Origin: Candidatus Hadersleviella danica
Lineage (GTDB): Bacteria; Chloroflexota; Anaerolineae; Promineifilales; Promineifilaceae
NCBI GenBank assembly: GCA_016711405.1
Contig: JADJSZ010000004.1
Location: 62,001 to 126,000 of the forward strand
Reading direction: 5' to 3'
DNA length: 64,000 nucleotides
In this document: piece by piece, positions 37,759-46,662 of the stretch
Layout: each line of letters starts with the position of its first letter
Numbering within the stretch: position 1 is the stretch's first letter
Notes under the pieces: generated by a model
What the model was told of the DNA's origin: nothing
Database searches by the model: none
What the model saw: only the letters and a program-made list of their open reading frames with translations
Position numbers and translations under genes: made by a program

Positions 37759-38427
37759 ATGGCGACCAAAGACAAACTCTCTGACCGACAACAACACATG
37801 TTGGAGTACATCCAAAATTATACCCAAGAACACGGCCGTCCCCCGACCATTCGGGAAATTGGATTGGCCGTCGGCATCAGCTCCACTTCCGTGGTCAACT
37901 ACAACCTCACCAAGTTGGTTGACAAAGGGTTGCTCGGCCGTGATGCCGAGGTCTCTCGTGGGTTACGCCTCACCGAAAAAGCATTGGAATCGCTTGGTTT
38001 CTTCGTCCAAGAAGCCGTCCGCAATTTCATCCCTGTACGCATGGCTGGTGTCATCGTCGCCAGCGTCCCCCTCGAGGTCGGTGATGCCTACACCGATGAA
38101 GACCCCATCGAAGTCAGTGCGTCGTTCCTCCCCAGCAAAATCAAGCCCGAAGAGCTATTTGCCCTGCGCGTCAAAGGGGATTCGATGATTGACGCGATGG
38201 TCAACGAAGGGGATATTGTCATTTTGCGCCAACAAACCGAGGCGCGGAATGGGGATATGGTGGCGGCGTGGCTGAACAACGACACCACGACACTCAAGTA
38301 TTTTTACAACGAAGGTTCGCGGGTGCGCCTGCAACCCGCCAATCCAACGATGGAGCCGATTTACGTCAGCCCTGACCAACTCACCATTCAAGGAAAGGTG
38401 GTCATGGTTATTCGGCCGATGGCCTAA
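37759..38427 (+). CDS. lexA: LexA repressor
   Basis: From ATG 37759 (after a GGAGA site) the protein is 222 residues. Residues 1-70 form the winged helix (LSDRQQHMLEYIQNYTQEHGRPPTIREIGLAVGISSTSVVNYNLTKL). The self-cleavage site is A96-G97 (RMAGVI), with Ser142 (KGDSMID) and Lys180 (TTTLKYF) as catalytic pair. It represses DNA-damage genes until RecA-stimulated cleavage. The gene carries its own SOS box and shares a transcript with the small gene downstream. Confidence 0.95.
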   Translation: MATKDKLSDRQQHMLEYIQNYTQEHGRPPTIREIGLAVGISSTSVVNYNLTKLVDKGLLGRDAEVSRGLRLTEKALESLGFFVQEAVRNFIPVRMAGVIVASVPLEVGDAYTDEDPIEVSASFLPSKIKPEELFALRVKGDSMIDAMVNEGDIVILRQQTEARNGDMVAAWLNNDTTTLKYFYNEGSRVRLQPANPTMEPIYVSPDQLTIQGKVVMVIRPMA

Positions 38428-38446
38428 CACGCTCAATCAGGCAAAC

Positions 38447-38659
38447 ATGATTAGCGAGCAAGCAATGGATGAATGGCCAATCCGCTACGAAAACCCTGCT
38501 CGGCGAGCGTTCAGGGAAATTGGGATTGTGAACTTGGTTCAATTAACCCAATATCAAGAAGCCGAATTGCTCAAATTACATGGCGTTGGCCCAAAAGCAA
38601 TTCGGCTACTCCGCGAAGCTCTGGCTGAGCGCGGTTTGGCCTTTGTACCACCCCAATAG
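38447..38659 (+). CDS. Small helix-hairpin-helix DNA-binding protein
   Basis: 70 residues, starting 19 bases after lexA and ending before a terminator, so it is in the lexA transcript. PARRAFREIGIVNLVQLTQYQEAELLKLHGVGPKAIRLLREALAERGL holds a HhH motif (LLKLHGVGPKAI), related to the alpha-subunit C-terminal domain fold. It may bind damaged or structured DNA. A second Met (38465) is a possible start. Confidence 0.75.
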   Translation: MISEQAMDEWPIRYENPARRAFREIGIVNLVQLTQYQEAELLKLHGVGPKAIRLLREALAERGLAFVPPQ

Positions 38660-38690
38660 TAAACAAATAACCTCATAGCCAATAATTTCC

Positions 38691-38730
38691 AAAAACACCG
38701 TGTAACTCGAGAGAATTACACGGTGTTTTT
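38691..38730. terminator. Bidirectional terminator after the lexA operon
   Basis: AAAAACACCGTGTAA (38691-38705) and TTACACGGTGTTTTT (38716-38730) form a perfect 15-base stem with a ten-base loop and a T tract. Confidence 0.88.
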
Positions 38731-38732
38731 GC

Positions 38733-38761
38733 TTGACAAAACAGAACACTAGTTCTATGAT
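38733..38761 (+). promoter_or_regulatory. SOS-controlled promoter of the FtsK-like gene
   Basis: TTGACA (38733-38738), a 17-base spacer and TATGAT (38756-38761). The spacer ends with GAACACTAGTTC (38744-38755), a second perfect GAAC-N4-GTTC box abutting the -10. The only gene downstream is the FtsK-like ATPase, about 100 bases away. Confidence 0.85.
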
Positions 38762-38859
38762 AGCAACAAAACCCCACCCACCTATTTATTACTGCCACTT
38801 ATTGCTAAGCGGTGGGTACTGACCCAATAACGAATAACCAATAACCCATAACCCCTTTT

Positions 38860-40938
38860 ATGCCACGCAAACGCCTGCAACACGAACTGGAACTGCAAAC
38901 TGGCCAACTGCGGCGTGTTTTAGCCGAACACCAGTTGGACGGCCGCATGGTGGCAGGCGAATTGCACCACGAAAGGGGCGGCCGTCGCACATTTTTTGAT
39001 GTGCTGGATGCGGGATTGGCGCAAGTAAAAGCCCTTACCCAAGATTTGCAAAAAGTATTTCGAGAATCGGCCGTGCAGGTAGAAGAACAGGACGGCCGCT
39101 TGCAAATCTACCTTGCGGGTGAACAGCCGCCCGTGCCCTTGCTCGATGTGCTGGCGGCGTTGCCCGAAGTGCCCCCGCTCACGGCCGTGTTGGGCTGGAC
39201 AGCGGCCGACCAACCCGTTCTGCTCAATCTCACCAGCGAAGAGGCCACCCACCTGCTCATCGCAGGGCAAGTGGGGGCGGGCAAAACAACCTTGTTGCGC
39301 TCCATCGCGTTGTCGTTGGCCTTGCACAACAGGGAGCGAAATGTGCAATTGGTGCTGATAGACGGCCGTTTGTATCCCACCCCCCCCAGCCACACCACCC
39401 TGCACTCGTTCAATTACCTACCCCACATGCTCACCCCAGTGGTAGAAGATTTGCAAAGTGCGCGGGATACGTTGCTCTTTTTGGTGGATGAGGTGCAACA
39501 CAGGCAAAGCCAGCGCGTACAAACCCCTGCCATTGTGGTCATGGTAGACCATGTCGTGTCGTTGCTGGAGCAGGGCGGCCGTGAACTGCTCCATGCCCTG
39601 ACCTATCTGTTGCGCCAAGGGGGGGCGGTCGGGATGCACCTGCTCTTGGCCACGCGGCGGCCGACCTCCTCTTACCTGAACGATTTATACGACGCTTATT
39701 TGCCCGCCCGCTTGGTGGGGCGGGTGGCCAACGCGGCCGAGGCGGAAATCGCGGCCGATGCGTTGAACTCGGGGGCGGAAAATTTGCGGGGAATGGGGGA
39801 TTTTGTGGCGGTGGTCGGCAATCTCAGCACCCATTTTCAGGCGGCGGCCGTGAGCGAATATGATTTACACTATGCCCTAGAGGAGTTGTACGAACATCGG
39901 CCGCCCGTGGTCGTCGCTCTGCCCTTTAACCCACGGCCGCACAAAATCATCGCCGAGTCACCTGCGCGGTATAGCACGCCCATGGTGTGGGAAGAGGCAC
40001 ATGAGGAGGAGAAAGCGACCGAGCCTCCCTTGTTGGCCAAACCAGCGGCCGTAGCCCCGCCACCCATTTACCAAGTTGCCGATGAGGATGAGGATTGGGA
40101 AGAAGAAGAGTACGAGGAGGAGGTACTGCCTTTGTTGGCTAAACCAACGGCCGTGCCTCGGCCGATTTCCCCACCAATAGCCGTTTCTCAAGCAGATAAG
40201 GATGACGAGGCAGATTGGGAAGAAGACGACGACGAGGAAGAGGAAGAGGAGATGGATAAATGGGTAGATGAACCCGAAAAACCCTTCGCGCCGGGCGTGT
40301 GGTTACGGGCAGAGCCGCCAACGGCCGAGCTAGTGCCACTCCCTATCCGCGCCAAGACAAATTTACCCCCTGCACCTCCATTGCCCACTATTCCCGCCAA
40401 ATTGCCCCCACCGCGCCCCATTGCGGCCGAAGCACCGAAATTGGCGAAGCCGCCTTTGCCACCGCCCCCACCTGACGACGACATCCCTTTTACATGGGAA
40501 TCGCCCCGTTTCCAGCCCGAGTTGGTGGAAGAACCAAATGCCGAACCACCTGCCCCCCACCCCACCCAGCTTGAGCGAAGGCAGACTCGGCCGCGTTTCA
40601 ACCAAGTGCGTTCCCTTCTCAAAACGGTAGACCAGAGCTTAGAGGAAAATCCACCCGCCCCACCTGTGCCCAAAATCAAGGCGGAACCCCCTGTGGGGAA
40701 AGTAGAAAAAGAAGTGGCAGAAGAAGTAGAGGAACCCGAGGAAGAAGTGGTGGCCGAAGCACCTGTCGAGGAAATTTTGTTGGAGCAATTTGACGATGGT
40801 TGGCATTCTCTGCCATCCACCCCACCCACGGCCGACGAAGAGCCAACCAGCACGACAATTCGGGTCACAAGTGGGCAATCGGCCGTGTTGCGCTACCCCG
40901 CCTCGCTCCAACGCCAGCGCAAACAGAGATTTCAATGA
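38860..40938 (+). CDS. FtsK/SpoIIIE-like DNA translocase-type ATPase, predicted SOS gene
   Basis: 692 residues, unbroken. Walker A GQVGAGKT is at 136-143, Walker B in TPAIVVMVDHVVSLL, then LLLATRRPTSSYLNDLYDAYLPARLVGRV and GAENLRGMGDFVAV, all as in FtsK/SpoIIIE motor domains. There are no membrane helices. After residue 360 the chain is a long acidic and Pro-rich tail (DEDEDWEEEEYEEE, PPAPPLPTIPAKLPPP) with repeated LLAKP(A/T)AV units. It probably moves along DNA during damage response. An SOS box in its promoter supports this. Confidence 0.85.
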   Translation: MPRKRLQHELELQTGQLRRVLAEHQLDGRMVAGELHHERGGRRTFFDVLDAGLAQVKALTQDLQKVFRESAVQVEEQDGRLQIYLAGEQPPVPLLDVLAALPEVPPLTAVLGWTAADQPVLLNLTSEEATHLLIAGQVGAGKTTLLRSIALSLALHNRERNVQLVLIDGRLYPTPPSHTTLHSFNYLPHMLTPVVEDLQSARDTLLFLVDEVQHRQSQRVQTPAIVVMVDHVVSLLEQGGRELLHALTYLLRQGGAVGMHLLLATRRPTSSYLNDLYDAYLPARLVGRVANAAEAEIAADALNSGAENLRGMGDFVAVVGNLSTHFQAAAVSEYDLHYALEELYEHRPPVVVALPFNPRPHKIIAESPARYSTPMVWEEAHEEEKATEPPLLAKPAAVAPPPIYQVADEDEDWEEEEYEEEVLPLLAKPTAVPRPISPPIAVSQADKDDEADWEEDDDEEEEEEMDKWVDEPEKPFAPGVWLRAEPPTAELVPLPIRAKTNLPPAPPLPTIPAKLPPPRPIAAEAPKLAKPPLPPPPPDDDIPFTWESPRFQPELVEEPNAEPPAPHPTQLERRQTRPRFNQVRSLLKTVDQSLEENPPAPPVPKIKAEPPVGKVEKEVAEEVEEPEEEVVAEAPVEEILLEQFDDGWHSLPSTPPTADEEPTSTTIRVTSGQSAVLRYPASLQRQRKQRFQ

Positions 40939-41023
40939 GATAGAGAGAGGAGATAGAGATAGAGGAAACTCTCTAAGCTAAACGACCATGTTTCCCTCTA
41001 TCACTATCTCTATCCTCTATCTT
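40936..41023. repeat. Intergenic hairpin with tandem-repeat arms (GATAGA type)
   Basis: Left arm GAGATAGAGAGAGGAGATAGAG... (40936-40969) and right arm TCTATCACTATCTCTATCC... (40997-41022). The stop of the FtsK-like gene (TGA, 40936-40938) is inside the left arm, and the ribosome site of the next gene follows the right arm. Confidence 0.7.
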
Positions 41024-41037
41024 CTACGGAGGTTCAG

Positions 41038-41265
41038 ATGTTAGAAATTGGCATGTTATGGCGTGACGACAGTACGAAACGCACCTTAGAAGAAAAAGTT
41101 TTGCGAGCGGCGGCCTATTATCGGGATAAATACGGCCGACTCCCCACCATTTGCATGGTCAACACAGCCGCCCTGCCCGCCCAAATTCAGGTCGAGCAAC
41201 TGACAGTCTGCCCTTCCCGCACCGTCTTGCCCCAGCATTTTTGGATTGGGGTTCAACAAGGGTAG
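41038..41265 (+). CDS. Small hypothetical protein
   Basis: 75 residues with a clear GGAGG site before ATG 41038. LEEKVLRAAAYYRDKYGRLPTICMVNTAALP and the tail HFWIGVQQ suggest a small alpha/beta protein. I do not recognise a family. It follows the FtsK-like gene on the same strand across the GATAGA hairpin and may be cotranscribed. Confidence 0.6.
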   Translation: MLEIGMLWRDDSTKRTLEEKVLRAAAYYRDKYGRLPTICMVNTAALPAQIQVEQLTVCPSRTVLPQHFWIGVQQG

Positions 41266-41267
41266 AT

Positions 41268-41334
41268 TGGTGTAAGTTGTGCATTGGTGTACTGGTGTAT
41301 TAAACAACTACACCAATAGACCAATGCACAAATA
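41268..41334. repeat. Intergenic hairpin (TTGGTGTA / TACACCAA type)
   Basis: GATTGGTGTAAGTTGTGCATTGGTGTACTGGTGTA (41267-41299) and TACACCAATAGACCAATGCACAA (41310-41332) form a hairpin between two convergent genes. Confidence 0.6.
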
Positions 41335-41338
41335 AACT

Positions 41339-41743
41339 TCATTCCCCGCCCAACAAAAACAACAACACGGCCGCATACGCCTCTTCCGCCACGGCCGCGC
41401 CAAATGATTGCTCCACCCCTTGCACGGGAATGACACAGGCATAACCTGTGGGGGTGACGCGCAATTGGAAGGGGGTGCGCATGGCCACGGCCGAGCGCAA
41501 TTGCTCTTCGCGGGGGAGCCACACAGCGTCTATCTGCAAAATATAGTCCAGCGACCACTCCACCGCTCCATTAAAGGTGATGGCAGGCCACCCCTTTAAG
41601 ACTGTCAGTTCGGCGACCATATCGGTCAGGACAAACACACGCTCGTCCATATCCACATTGGGGACGGCGAAAAAGTCGTGCAAAGTTGGTTGCCACGTCA
41701 GCCCTGCTTGTTGCAAGGCCACGGCCGTTTCTAAAGAAATCAT
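41339..41743 (-). CDS. Hypothetical protein of the family often labelled CpaE-like
   Basis: From MISLETAVALQQAGLTWQP the protein is 134 residues. DFFAVPNVDMDERVFVLTDMVAE, ITFNGAVEWSLDYILQIDAVWLPREEQLRSAV and a hydrophobic end match a short family widespread in Actinobacteria and Chloroflexota that databases sometimes call pilus assembly CpaE. There is no ATPase domain here, so that label should not be trusted. Function unknown. Confidence 0.6.
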   Translation of the reverse strand: MISLETAVALQQAGLTWQPTLHDFFAVPNVDMDERVFVLTDMVAELTVLKGWPAITFNGAVEWSLDYILQIDAVWLPREEQLRSAVAMRTPFQLRVTPTGYACVIPVQGVEQSFGAAVAEEAYAAVLLFLLGGE

Positions 41744-41818
41744 CTGGTTTTCTCGATTGCAAAGGTGCGACGCACGGCATGAAGCCCTCAAACCGTGCGT
41801 TGCACCTAAACAAGTAAT

Positions 41819-42898
41819 TTAGCCAAGTGACGACCACACCGCCAGCTTTGTTTTAATGCGGCGAATGACTTCGTTGGTGAATTCGTCGGTGTGGGCACGG
41901 CCGCCTAAATCGGCCGTCTTCACCCCATCGTACACCGCCTCCAACGTCGCCTCATAAATAGCACGGCTGGCACGTTTGGCATCCGCTTCTTTGATAAACG
42001 AAAGCACGCTGGCGGCGGCCAAAATCATGGCCATCGGGTTGGCCACATTGCGCCCTTCCAGTGTGGGAGCCGTCCCATGCGGGGCTTCAGCCATAATCGC
42101 TTCCACTTCGCCCGCATCATCCATCGCAATCACCAGCGATTCGGAGGCGGCAATGGAGCCAAACATCTGCAAGACCATATCCGAGAGCAAGTCGCCATCC
42201 CGATTAAGGGCGGGAATGACCAGCGGTTCGCCATCTTGTAACAGCAACAGGGCGAAGGTGGCATCAATTAATTGCGGCTCGTACTTCACATCGGGGTAAC
42301 GCTCGGCCGAGCGATCCATCTCTTCCTTAAACATGTGCTCATACACCGCACTAACGGTAAATTTGGGACCGCCAAACACCTTGGCCCCCGTCTTGCGGGC
42401 GTGTTGGAAGGCGTATTCGGTCACGGCGCGGCAGACGCGGCGGCTAATTTTCTCGGTGCGATAGGCGAACTCAATGTCACGGCCGTCGCTATCTTCCCGC
42501 CACTCTTTCGCCCCATAGGCATCATCCACCGCCATGCGTACTACGCTGATGGGCGAGTAGACGCCGCCAATCGGCCGTACCCCTGCAATGCGCCGCCCTG
42601 TCCGCAAAATAATTTCCGCGTCCATCTGCTCGCGCAAGATGGCATTTGGGCTACCCACATCCCCTTTGGTGGGCGGGGTGATGGTGGCCGCTTTCAGCCC
42701 TACCTTGTGCTGGCGAATCGCTTTGGCGGCATCAAAAACAACTTGGTTTTTGGTTGCCCGCCTGTTCTCCAAACTCAGGTCAAAGTGCAAAAATTCCACA
42801 TCAAACTTGGTCACGGCGGGGTCTAGCACCCGCAACGATTCCAACAAAAGTTCCTGTCCTGTCTGGTCGCCATCCAAAACGACAATTGTCCGTGCCAT
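41819..42898 (-). CDS. Isocitrate/isopropylmalate dehydrogenase family protein, atypical
   Basis: 359 residues, unbroken. The fold is seen in IVVLDGDQTGQELLLESLRVLD, KGDVGSPNAILREQMDAEIILRTGRR, VIPALNRDGDLLSDMVLQMFGSIAASES and EAPHGTAPTLEGRNVANPMAMILAAASVLSF (NAD-binding and metal-binding parts). The usual VVVRENTEGLYSGEE segment reads SVVRMAVDDAYGAKEW, so substrate recognition may differ from true isocitrate dehydrogenase. No leu or TCA genes are adjacent. Confidence 0.8.
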   Translation of the reverse strand: MARTIVVLDGDQTGQELLLESLRVLDPAVTKFDVEFLHFDLSLENRRATKNQVVFDAAKAIRQHKVGLKAATITPPTKGDVGSPNAILREQMDAEIILRTGRRIAGVRPIGGVYSPISVVRMAVDDAYGAKEWREDSDGRDIEFAYRTEKISRRVCRAVTEYAFQHARKTGAKVFGGPKFTVSAVYEHMFKEEMDRSAERYPDVKYEPQLIDATFALLLLQDGEPLVIPALNRDGDLLSDMVLQMFGSIAASESLVIAMDDAGEVEAIMAEAPHGTAPTLEGRNVANPMAMILAAASVLSFIKEADAKRASRAIYEATLEAVYDGVKTADLGGRAHTDEFTNEVIRRIKTKLAVWSSLG

Positions 42899-42933
42899 AT
42901 ATCTGTCTCTCCTTAAAAGCTAGGGTGTAAAGG

Positions 42934-43022
42934 GAGATAGAGATAGGAGATAGAGATAGAGGGGAACGTGGGGGGGTGGTCTACCAAGTTTCCTCTATCT
43001 CTATCTCTACACTCTATCTTTG
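42934..43022. repeat. Intergenic hairpin with tandem-repeat arms (GATAGA type)
   Basis: Left arm GGAGATAGAGATAGGAGATAG... (42934-42964) and right arm CCTCTATCTCTATCTCTAC... (42991-43021) enclose a loop containing GGTCTACC. It sits upstream of the dehydrogenase start and downstream of the peptidase stop (43025). Confidence 0.7.
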
Positions 43023-43024
43023 GG

Positions 43025-44167
43025 CTAAAACTCCCGCAACAATTGCATGTACCCCCGCAACGCTTCGCCCATTTCGACAATGGGGATGCTTTCTTTGGCG
43101 GTGTGCGCCAATTCCTCCGCGCCGGGGGCGTAACCCAGCACTTGGATGCCATAAGCGGGGAAGAAACGGCCGTCGGTGGCAAAGCCATAACTCGCCAGCG
43201 GCACTTCGCGCCCTGTGCCCTTGCTCAGGGCGGCTTGCACCCGTTGTACCACCTCACTCTCGGGGTCGGTGGCAAAACCCACCAACGGCGTGTCCGAACT
43301 CATGTCGGACCATGTGTGGCCGGGCAGAATGGTGTGGGGCAAATCGTGCGCCAATTCAGCGATGAAGGCGAGGAGGCTGGCGGGGCTTTCGGCGGCCGTG
43401 CGAAAATCCAAAAAGACGCGCACCCATGCGGGGGTCACGTTACTGCTGGCCGTGTCCACCTCGATAATGGTCGGCGAGACCGTCGTCGCCCCCAAATAGG
43501 GGTGGTTCTTCAGTTCACTTTGCTGGTCGGCCAGCCGTTGCAAGAAAATAGCCAAATAATAGTTGGGGTTTTCGCCTCGGGCGGGGGCGCTGGCGTGGAC
43601 GGAACGGCCGTTGAATTGCACCCAATACCCCTCAATGCCCCGGTGCCCCAAACTCAGGCGGTTGCTGGATGGCTCGCCTAAAACGACCAAGGCCACGGGA
43701 TAATCGAGGTTTTTGACCCAATACTTCGCCCCTGTGCCCCCAATCTCTTCTTCAACCACGCCACAAAAGACAACATCGCGGCGCGGCCGTTCCCCGTTGC
43801 GGAGCAGGCCAATCATGCTGTAGACCTGCACTGCCAACGGCCCTTTGATGTCACACGCCCCACGGCCGATAATTTGCCCCTCCACAATTTGCCCCGCAAA
43901 TGGGGGCACCGCCCACAGCGACAAATCGCCGGGGTCAACATGGTCGGTGTGGCTGTTGAGGACGAGGGCGGGCAGGGTGCGGTCACGGCCGTACACGCGG
44001 CCGTAAACATTGTGCAACTCATCCAACCATACCTCATCAAACCCCGCTTGGCGCAAATGGGCGGCGATTAACTCAGCAATCACCCGCTCCTCATGGGTTC
44101 GGCTGGGGGTCTGAATCAGCGTTTGGGTAAACGCCACACAATCTTCTAACAGGGTTTCGATGTCCAT
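43025..44167 (-). CDS. M20-family metallopeptidase (ArgE/DapE-like)
   Basis: From MDIETLLEDCVAF about 380 residues. Metal site motifs are LVLNSHTDHVDPGD (H and D), GRGACDIKGPLAVQVYSM and VVEEEIGGTGA, followed by the dimerisation domain GIEGYWVQFNGRSVHAS and a closing His in EELAHTAKESIPI. It removes an acyl or aminoacyl group from an unknown substrate. An upstream Met lies in intergenic ACCAATAACC repeats and is less likely the start. Confidence 0.88.
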   Translation of the reverse strand: MDIETLLEDCVAFTQTLIQTPSRTHEERVIAELIAAHLRQAGFDEVWLDELHNVYGRVYGRDRTLPALVLNSHTDHVDPGDLSLWAVPPFAGQIVEGQIIGRGACDIKGPLAVQVYSMIGLLRNGERPRRDVVFCGVVEEEIGGTGAKYWVKNLDYPVALVVLGEPSSNRLSLGHRGIEGYWVQFNGRSVHASAPARGENPNYYLAIFLQRLADQQSELKNHPYLGATTVSPTIIEVDTASSNVTPAWVRVFLDFRTAAESPASLLAFIAELAHDLPHTILPGHTWSDMSSDTPLVGFATDPESEVVQRVQAALSKGTGREVPLASYGFATDGRFFPAYGIQVLGYAPGAEELAHTAKESIPIVEMGEALRGYMQLLREF

Positions 44168-44241
44168 AGGGGTTATTGGTTTTGGGGTCATTGGTTATTC
44201 ATCATTGCTGACCGACTGATTGACTGAAAGACTGAAAGATT

Positions 44242-45587
44242 CTACAACCTCACCTCCTGCCGTTGCAGGTTGGCAAAGCTGGCTAGTTCGGCGTTCCAAT
44301 ACAAATCAATGGTGGCCGTGGGGCCGTTGCGGTGCTTGGCCACGTTGATTTCGGCAATGCCGGGGCGGTCGGTGCTGTCGGGGTTGTAGTATTCATCGCG
44401 GTAAATAAACATGACGATGTCCGCATCTTGCTCGATCGAGCCGCTGTCTCTGAGGTCGGAAAGGACAGGACGCTTGTCATTTCTGCTTTCCACCGCCCGG
44501 CTCAACTGCGCGGCCGCCAACACAGGCACATCCAACTCCCTCGCCAACTGCTTGAGACCCCGCGAAATATCCCCAATTTCCTGCACCGGTTCGTCCCGCC
44601 ACTGCTCGACCTATCCGACTGCATCAACTGCAAATAGTCAATCATAATCAGGTCTATGCCGTGTTCGGCATAGAGCCGCCTGCATTTTGTTCGCAGTTGC
44701 ATCGGGGTGACGATAGGCGAATCGTCTATAAAAATGCGCGTTTCGGAGAGCCGTTCGATGGCTTCGTAGAGGATGCTCCACTCGGGGTCAGTCAGTTGGC
44801 CACGCCTGAGCCGTTGCAGGTCTATGCGGGTTTCGGCCGCCAACATGCGTTGCACCAGTTGCTCGCCCGACATTTCAAGATTGAAGATGGCCACCCGCTT
44901 TTTGTAGGTACGTGCGGCCGTCAAGGCTATCGCATTTTGCAAACTCGTTTTTCCCATACCGGGCCGTGCCGCCAAAATGAGCAAATCCGACCGATTCAGC
45001 CCCCCCAGCAACTTATCCATATCCGTAAACCCCGTCGGAACCCCCACCACATCCTGTTGCTGGTTATTCAGCTCCTCAATGCGCTGGAGATACTCTTGGG
45101 CAATATCCCGAATGGGGGTCAAATCCCGCGTCGTGCGCTTCTCGCTCACGCCGAACAGCCGTTGCTCGGCGCGGTCAATCACCACATCAATGTCCTCTTC
45201 CTCGTCGTAGGCCAGCTTGGCAATATCGCCCGCCGCTTGCAGGAGCTGGCGGCGCACGGCCGCCGCTTCCACAATGCGGCCGTAACTGGCCGCATTGAGC
45301 GAGGTGGGTACCGCACTGACCAACCCCACCACATACGATTCGCCCCCCACCTGCTCCAGCTTGTCGTGGCGACGCAATTCCTCGAGAACTGTTAGGGTGT
45401 CTACGGCATCGCGGCGGCCGTAGAGGCGCAAAATCGCCTCAAACACATCCCTATTGGATTGGTTGTGGAATGCTTCAGGCTTCAGAAACCCCGCCACCTC
45501 AAAAATGGCATCAGGGTCAATCAGCAAAGAGCCAAGCACGGCCTCTTCCGCCTCGCGGTTGTGGGGGGGGAGTTGTTCGATGGACAA
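44242..45587 (-). CDS. dnaB: Replicative DNA helicase DnaB, one frameshift
   Basis: The N-terminal domain (LPPHNREAEEAVLGSLLIDPDAI) and the RecA-like core (LLILAARPGMGKTSLQNAIALTAA, IFNLEMSGEQLVQRMLA, LIMIDYLQLM) are in the main frame. Near 44595 the frame breaks and continues QEIGDISRGLKQLARELDVPVLAAAQLSRAVESR and LRDSGSIEQDADIVMFIYRDEYY. Corrected length is about 448 residues, normal for DnaB. An essential helicase cannot be lost, so the break is almost certainly a sequence error. Confidence 0.93.
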
Positions 45588-45595
45588 GAGTGGTT

Positions 45596-45678
45596 AGTAG
45601 TTAGTAGCTAGTGGTTAGTGAGTAGTGATGAGTGGCTAGTTAACAAGCTGATTAGCTGACAGACTGACAAGCTGAATG
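45596..45678. repeat. Intergenic tandem-repeat tract (GTTAGTAGTTAGT and GCTGACAGACTGAC words)
   Basis: Two repeat families adjoin: GTTAGTAGTTAGTAGCTAGTGG up to 45645, then AGCTGATTAGCTGACAGACTGACAAGCTG to 45674. It lies upstream of dnaB. No second arm of equal length is seen. Confidence 0.45.
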
Positions 45679-45688
45679 TGACTAGCTA

Positions 45689-45726
45689 AAAAGGACGTGC
45701 CCATCACGATGATGACACGTCCTTTT
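45689..45726 (-). terminator. Rho-independent terminator of the DUF151 gene
   Basis: AAAAGGACGTG (45689-45699) and CACGTCCTTTT (45716-45726) form an 11-base stem, with an inner ATCAxxATGAT pairing and a T tract on the minus strand. Confidence 0.82.
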
Positions 45727-45801
45727 GTGGCCAAACAAACAGGTTAATCGCCCCCTAAACGGGGCAATTGACTGACCGACTGCAAGACTGACCGCCTTTA
45801 A

Positions 45802-46362
45802 TTACGGCTCGTCGTCTAAATCGCCCAAGTCGTCGAGATTGAGGGTTCCCAGAAAATCTTCAAACGCCCCCAGAGCGGGGATATCTTCTTTGTCTTTGCC
45901 ACGGCCGCGTGCAGGTGGCAAATCCTCGTCCTCATCGTGGAAGGTCGCCCCACTAATATCGGGTTCAGGCATAATGCCAATCTCTTCCATCACCTCTTCC
46001 TCGATGAAAACAGGCACTTTGGCCCGCACCGCAAGGGCAATGGCATCTGACGGCCGACAATCAATGTCCAACAATTTGCCATTCACATCAATATACAACC
46101 GCGCATAAAACACTTGCTCGCGCAGTTCGCTGATGAGAATATGGGAAATTTTGCCGCCCAACGTTTCAATCACGTTCTTGAGCAAATCGTGGGTCAACGG
46201 CCGTGCCATTTGCGTGTCCTGCAATTCCAGCGTAATAGATTCCGCTTCGCACGGGCCAATCCAAATGGGCAACTGCCTATCGCCATCCACATCACGCAAC
46301 ATCACAATCCTGTGTTGCGAAATCAGGCTAATGCGAATGCTGTCAATGACAACTTCAATCAT
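45802..46362 (-). CDS. Bifunctional nuclease-domain protein (DUF151)
   Basis: 186 residues. MIEVVIDSIRISLISQHRIVMLRDVDGDRQLPIWIGPCEAESI, RPLTHDLLKNVIETLGG and IDCRPSDAIALAVRAKVPVFIEEEVMEE are the DUF151 core, reported as a nuclease fold in Thermotoga and plants. An acidic tail of about 55 residues follows. The role in the cell is unclear. It ends at a strong terminator. Confidence 0.9.
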   Translation of the reverse strand: MIEVVIDSIRISLISQHRIVMLRDVDGDRQLPIWIGPCEAESITLELQDTQMARPLTHDLLKNVIETLGGKISHILISELREQVFYARLYIDVNGKLLDIDCRPSDAIALAVRAKVPVFIEEEVMEEIGIMPEPDISGATFHDEDEDLPPARGRGKDKEDIPALGAFEDFLGTLNLDDLGDLDDEP

Positions 46363-46395
46363 AGTGTCGTCCTCTCTGCTTGGGAATATGTGCCC

Positions 46396-46404
46396 ATTCT
46401 AGCA
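46396..46404 (-). promoter_or_regulatory. Candidate extended -10 of the DUF151 gene
   Basis: On the minus strand TGCTAGAAT fits an extended -10 (TGN-TAGAAT), about 35 bases upstream of the DUF151 start. No convincing -35 is seen. Confidence 0.4.
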
Positions 46405-46662
46405 TAAAACCCACAACCATACACCCAAATTAACGCCTTAGAAACTAAGATTTATCCTTCAAGGCAACTCATTTGTCCGTGGCCAGTGGTCATTTGCCTC
46501 ATGCCATTGGACAATATGCCCCACCCAATCAGGGAGGCAAGGATTTGCTCCTGTTCAAACTCAGCTGAACCACGGGGCCCCCCCCCCATTGCCTTTTAGC
46601 CTTTTGCCCTTTCATAAACCCTTTTCAGGGCGGCTCAACTCACCACCACTTGGCTCACCCTT
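46405..46662. other. Gene-free stretch between divergent genes
   Basis: No gene is evident on either strand. It contains a CATTTGTCCGTGGCCAGTGG repeat-like tract and a C10 run at 46578-46587, a likely place for a base-count error. It may also hide the true start of the gene that follows. Confidence 0.45.

Noticed and set aside
41339..41743. Pilus assembly protein CpaE
   Set aside because: The protein has no MinD/ParA-type ATPase or receiver domain; the name attached to this short family is not supported by its sequence.
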